Assembly: GCF_014332515.1 (NCBI RefSeq)
Contig: NZ_VFSD01000026.1
Span: 43,070-107,069, forward strand
Direction: 5' to 3'
Source: Pontibacter beigongshangensis
GTDB lineage: Bacteria > Bacteroidota > Bacteroidia > Cytophagales > Hymenobacteraceae
DNA: 64,000 nucleotides
Below, one piece after another: positions 63,665 to 64,000 of this stretch. How positions within the stretch are numbered: position 1 is the first letter of the stretch; each line of letters begins with the position of its first letter. The position numbers and the translations under genes were made by a program. Under the pieces are notes generated by a model, which saw only the letters and a program-made list of their open reading frames with translations, did not search any database and was not told the origin of the DNA.

Positions 63665-64000
63665 TGTTTTCCGTTTTTGGGTTTCTTTGTTGTTTCAGCC
63701 TCCAGTGCCTAAACCAATATCCTTAAACGGACTTTCTTTAAATGTGGCTCATAGCTGCATTAATATCGGTGGCCTACGCAACCCAGTGCTGCTGCTGCCC
63801 ATGCTCTGCGGTAAATTATTGGAATGAAAAAGGCCCTCCGGAGGCGCTGTTGCTGTTGCTGAAGCGTACTTATGGTGCCTGCCCCCCTTTTGCCTGAAAC
63901 TGATATCCGTGCCAGTACCGGGCGCGTGAGCAGCTGGAGGGTCGCCCTCCAACTACCTGGCATTTCCGAAATTATTTTGCAGGGGAGTAACTTAAACCAG
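63665..64000. other. Right end of the window, about 335 bp without a gene
   Basis: It contains one interspersed repeat (63813-63860); nothing else is recognised. The neighbouring gene lies beyond the window. Confidence 0.6.
63813..63860 (+). repeat. Interspersed palindromic repeat, copy 15 (near consensus)
   Basis: AAATTATTGGAATGAAAAA, then GGCCCTCCGGAGG and CGCTGTTGCTGTTGCT. Core palindrome CCTCCGGAGG is perfect. Confidence 0.9.

Overview
The window is chromosomal DNA from a member of the Bacteroidetes, most likely order Cytophagales, family Hymenobacteraceae (Pontibacter-like). Reasons: the ribosomal proteins, RpoB/RpoC, SecA (1124 aa, no zinc tail), zinc-less L36 and the DUF3467 gene behind rpoC are of Bacteroidetes type. 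Several transcription units start at the phylum-specific promoter (TTG or TTTG, 18-21 bases, TAnnTTTG), and Shine-Dalgarno sequences are mostly absent. The genus is an inference.

Layout. Positions 1-18 kb carry mixed housekeeping genes, mostly on the minus strand: a partial ALDH7-type aldehyde dehydrogenase, a Do-type periplasmic protease beside a small heat-shock protein, an M20 amidohydrolase followed by two poorly known genes, a SPOR lipoprotein with deoC, secA, a GNAT acetyltransferase, dapF, a methyltransferase and an exopolyphosphatase-like gene (both plus strand), and a secreted repeat protein. From 18.4 to 22.1 kb the plus strand has an Ldh/malate dehydrogenase family gene, a small membrane protein and an HscA-type Hsp70. 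From 22.2 to 25.1 kb lie an FtsB/DivIC-like gene, eno and carA.

From 25.1 to 57.2 kb the minus strand holds nearly the whole core of gene expression. In transcription order: tRNA-Tyr, -Gly, -Thr, tuf; terminator; tRNA-Trp, secE, nusG, rplK, rplA, rplJ, rplL, rpoB, rpoC, DUF3467; then rpsL, rpsG, fusA, rpsJ; terminator and a 750-bp gap; then rplC to rplQ, including secY, map, infA, rpmJ and rpoA. Good promoter matches lie before tRNA-Tyr, tRNA-Trp, rpsL and rplC, so the region reads as at least four units. From 57.3 kb on come an M1 aminopeptidase lipoprotein, a biotin carboxyl carrier-like protein, pyrH, frr, a family 2 glycosyltransferase and a small acidic protein.

The most notable unexplained structure is a family of interspersed repeats of about 40-55 bp, seen 15 times and almost exclusively between genes. 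They share a palindromic CCTCYGGAGG core, an A/T tract and a conserved AAATTATTC-type end. Most sit 3' of a gene in the orientation that would form a hairpin followed by a T tract, so they look like mobile or repeat-derived terminators. Three copies lie in the gap that splits the S10 operon between rpsJ and rplC. A separate 160-bp element with about 30-bp imperfect terminal inverted repeats (MITE-like) lies behind frr. I see no CRISPR array, prophage, transposase gene, defence system or biosynthetic cluster.
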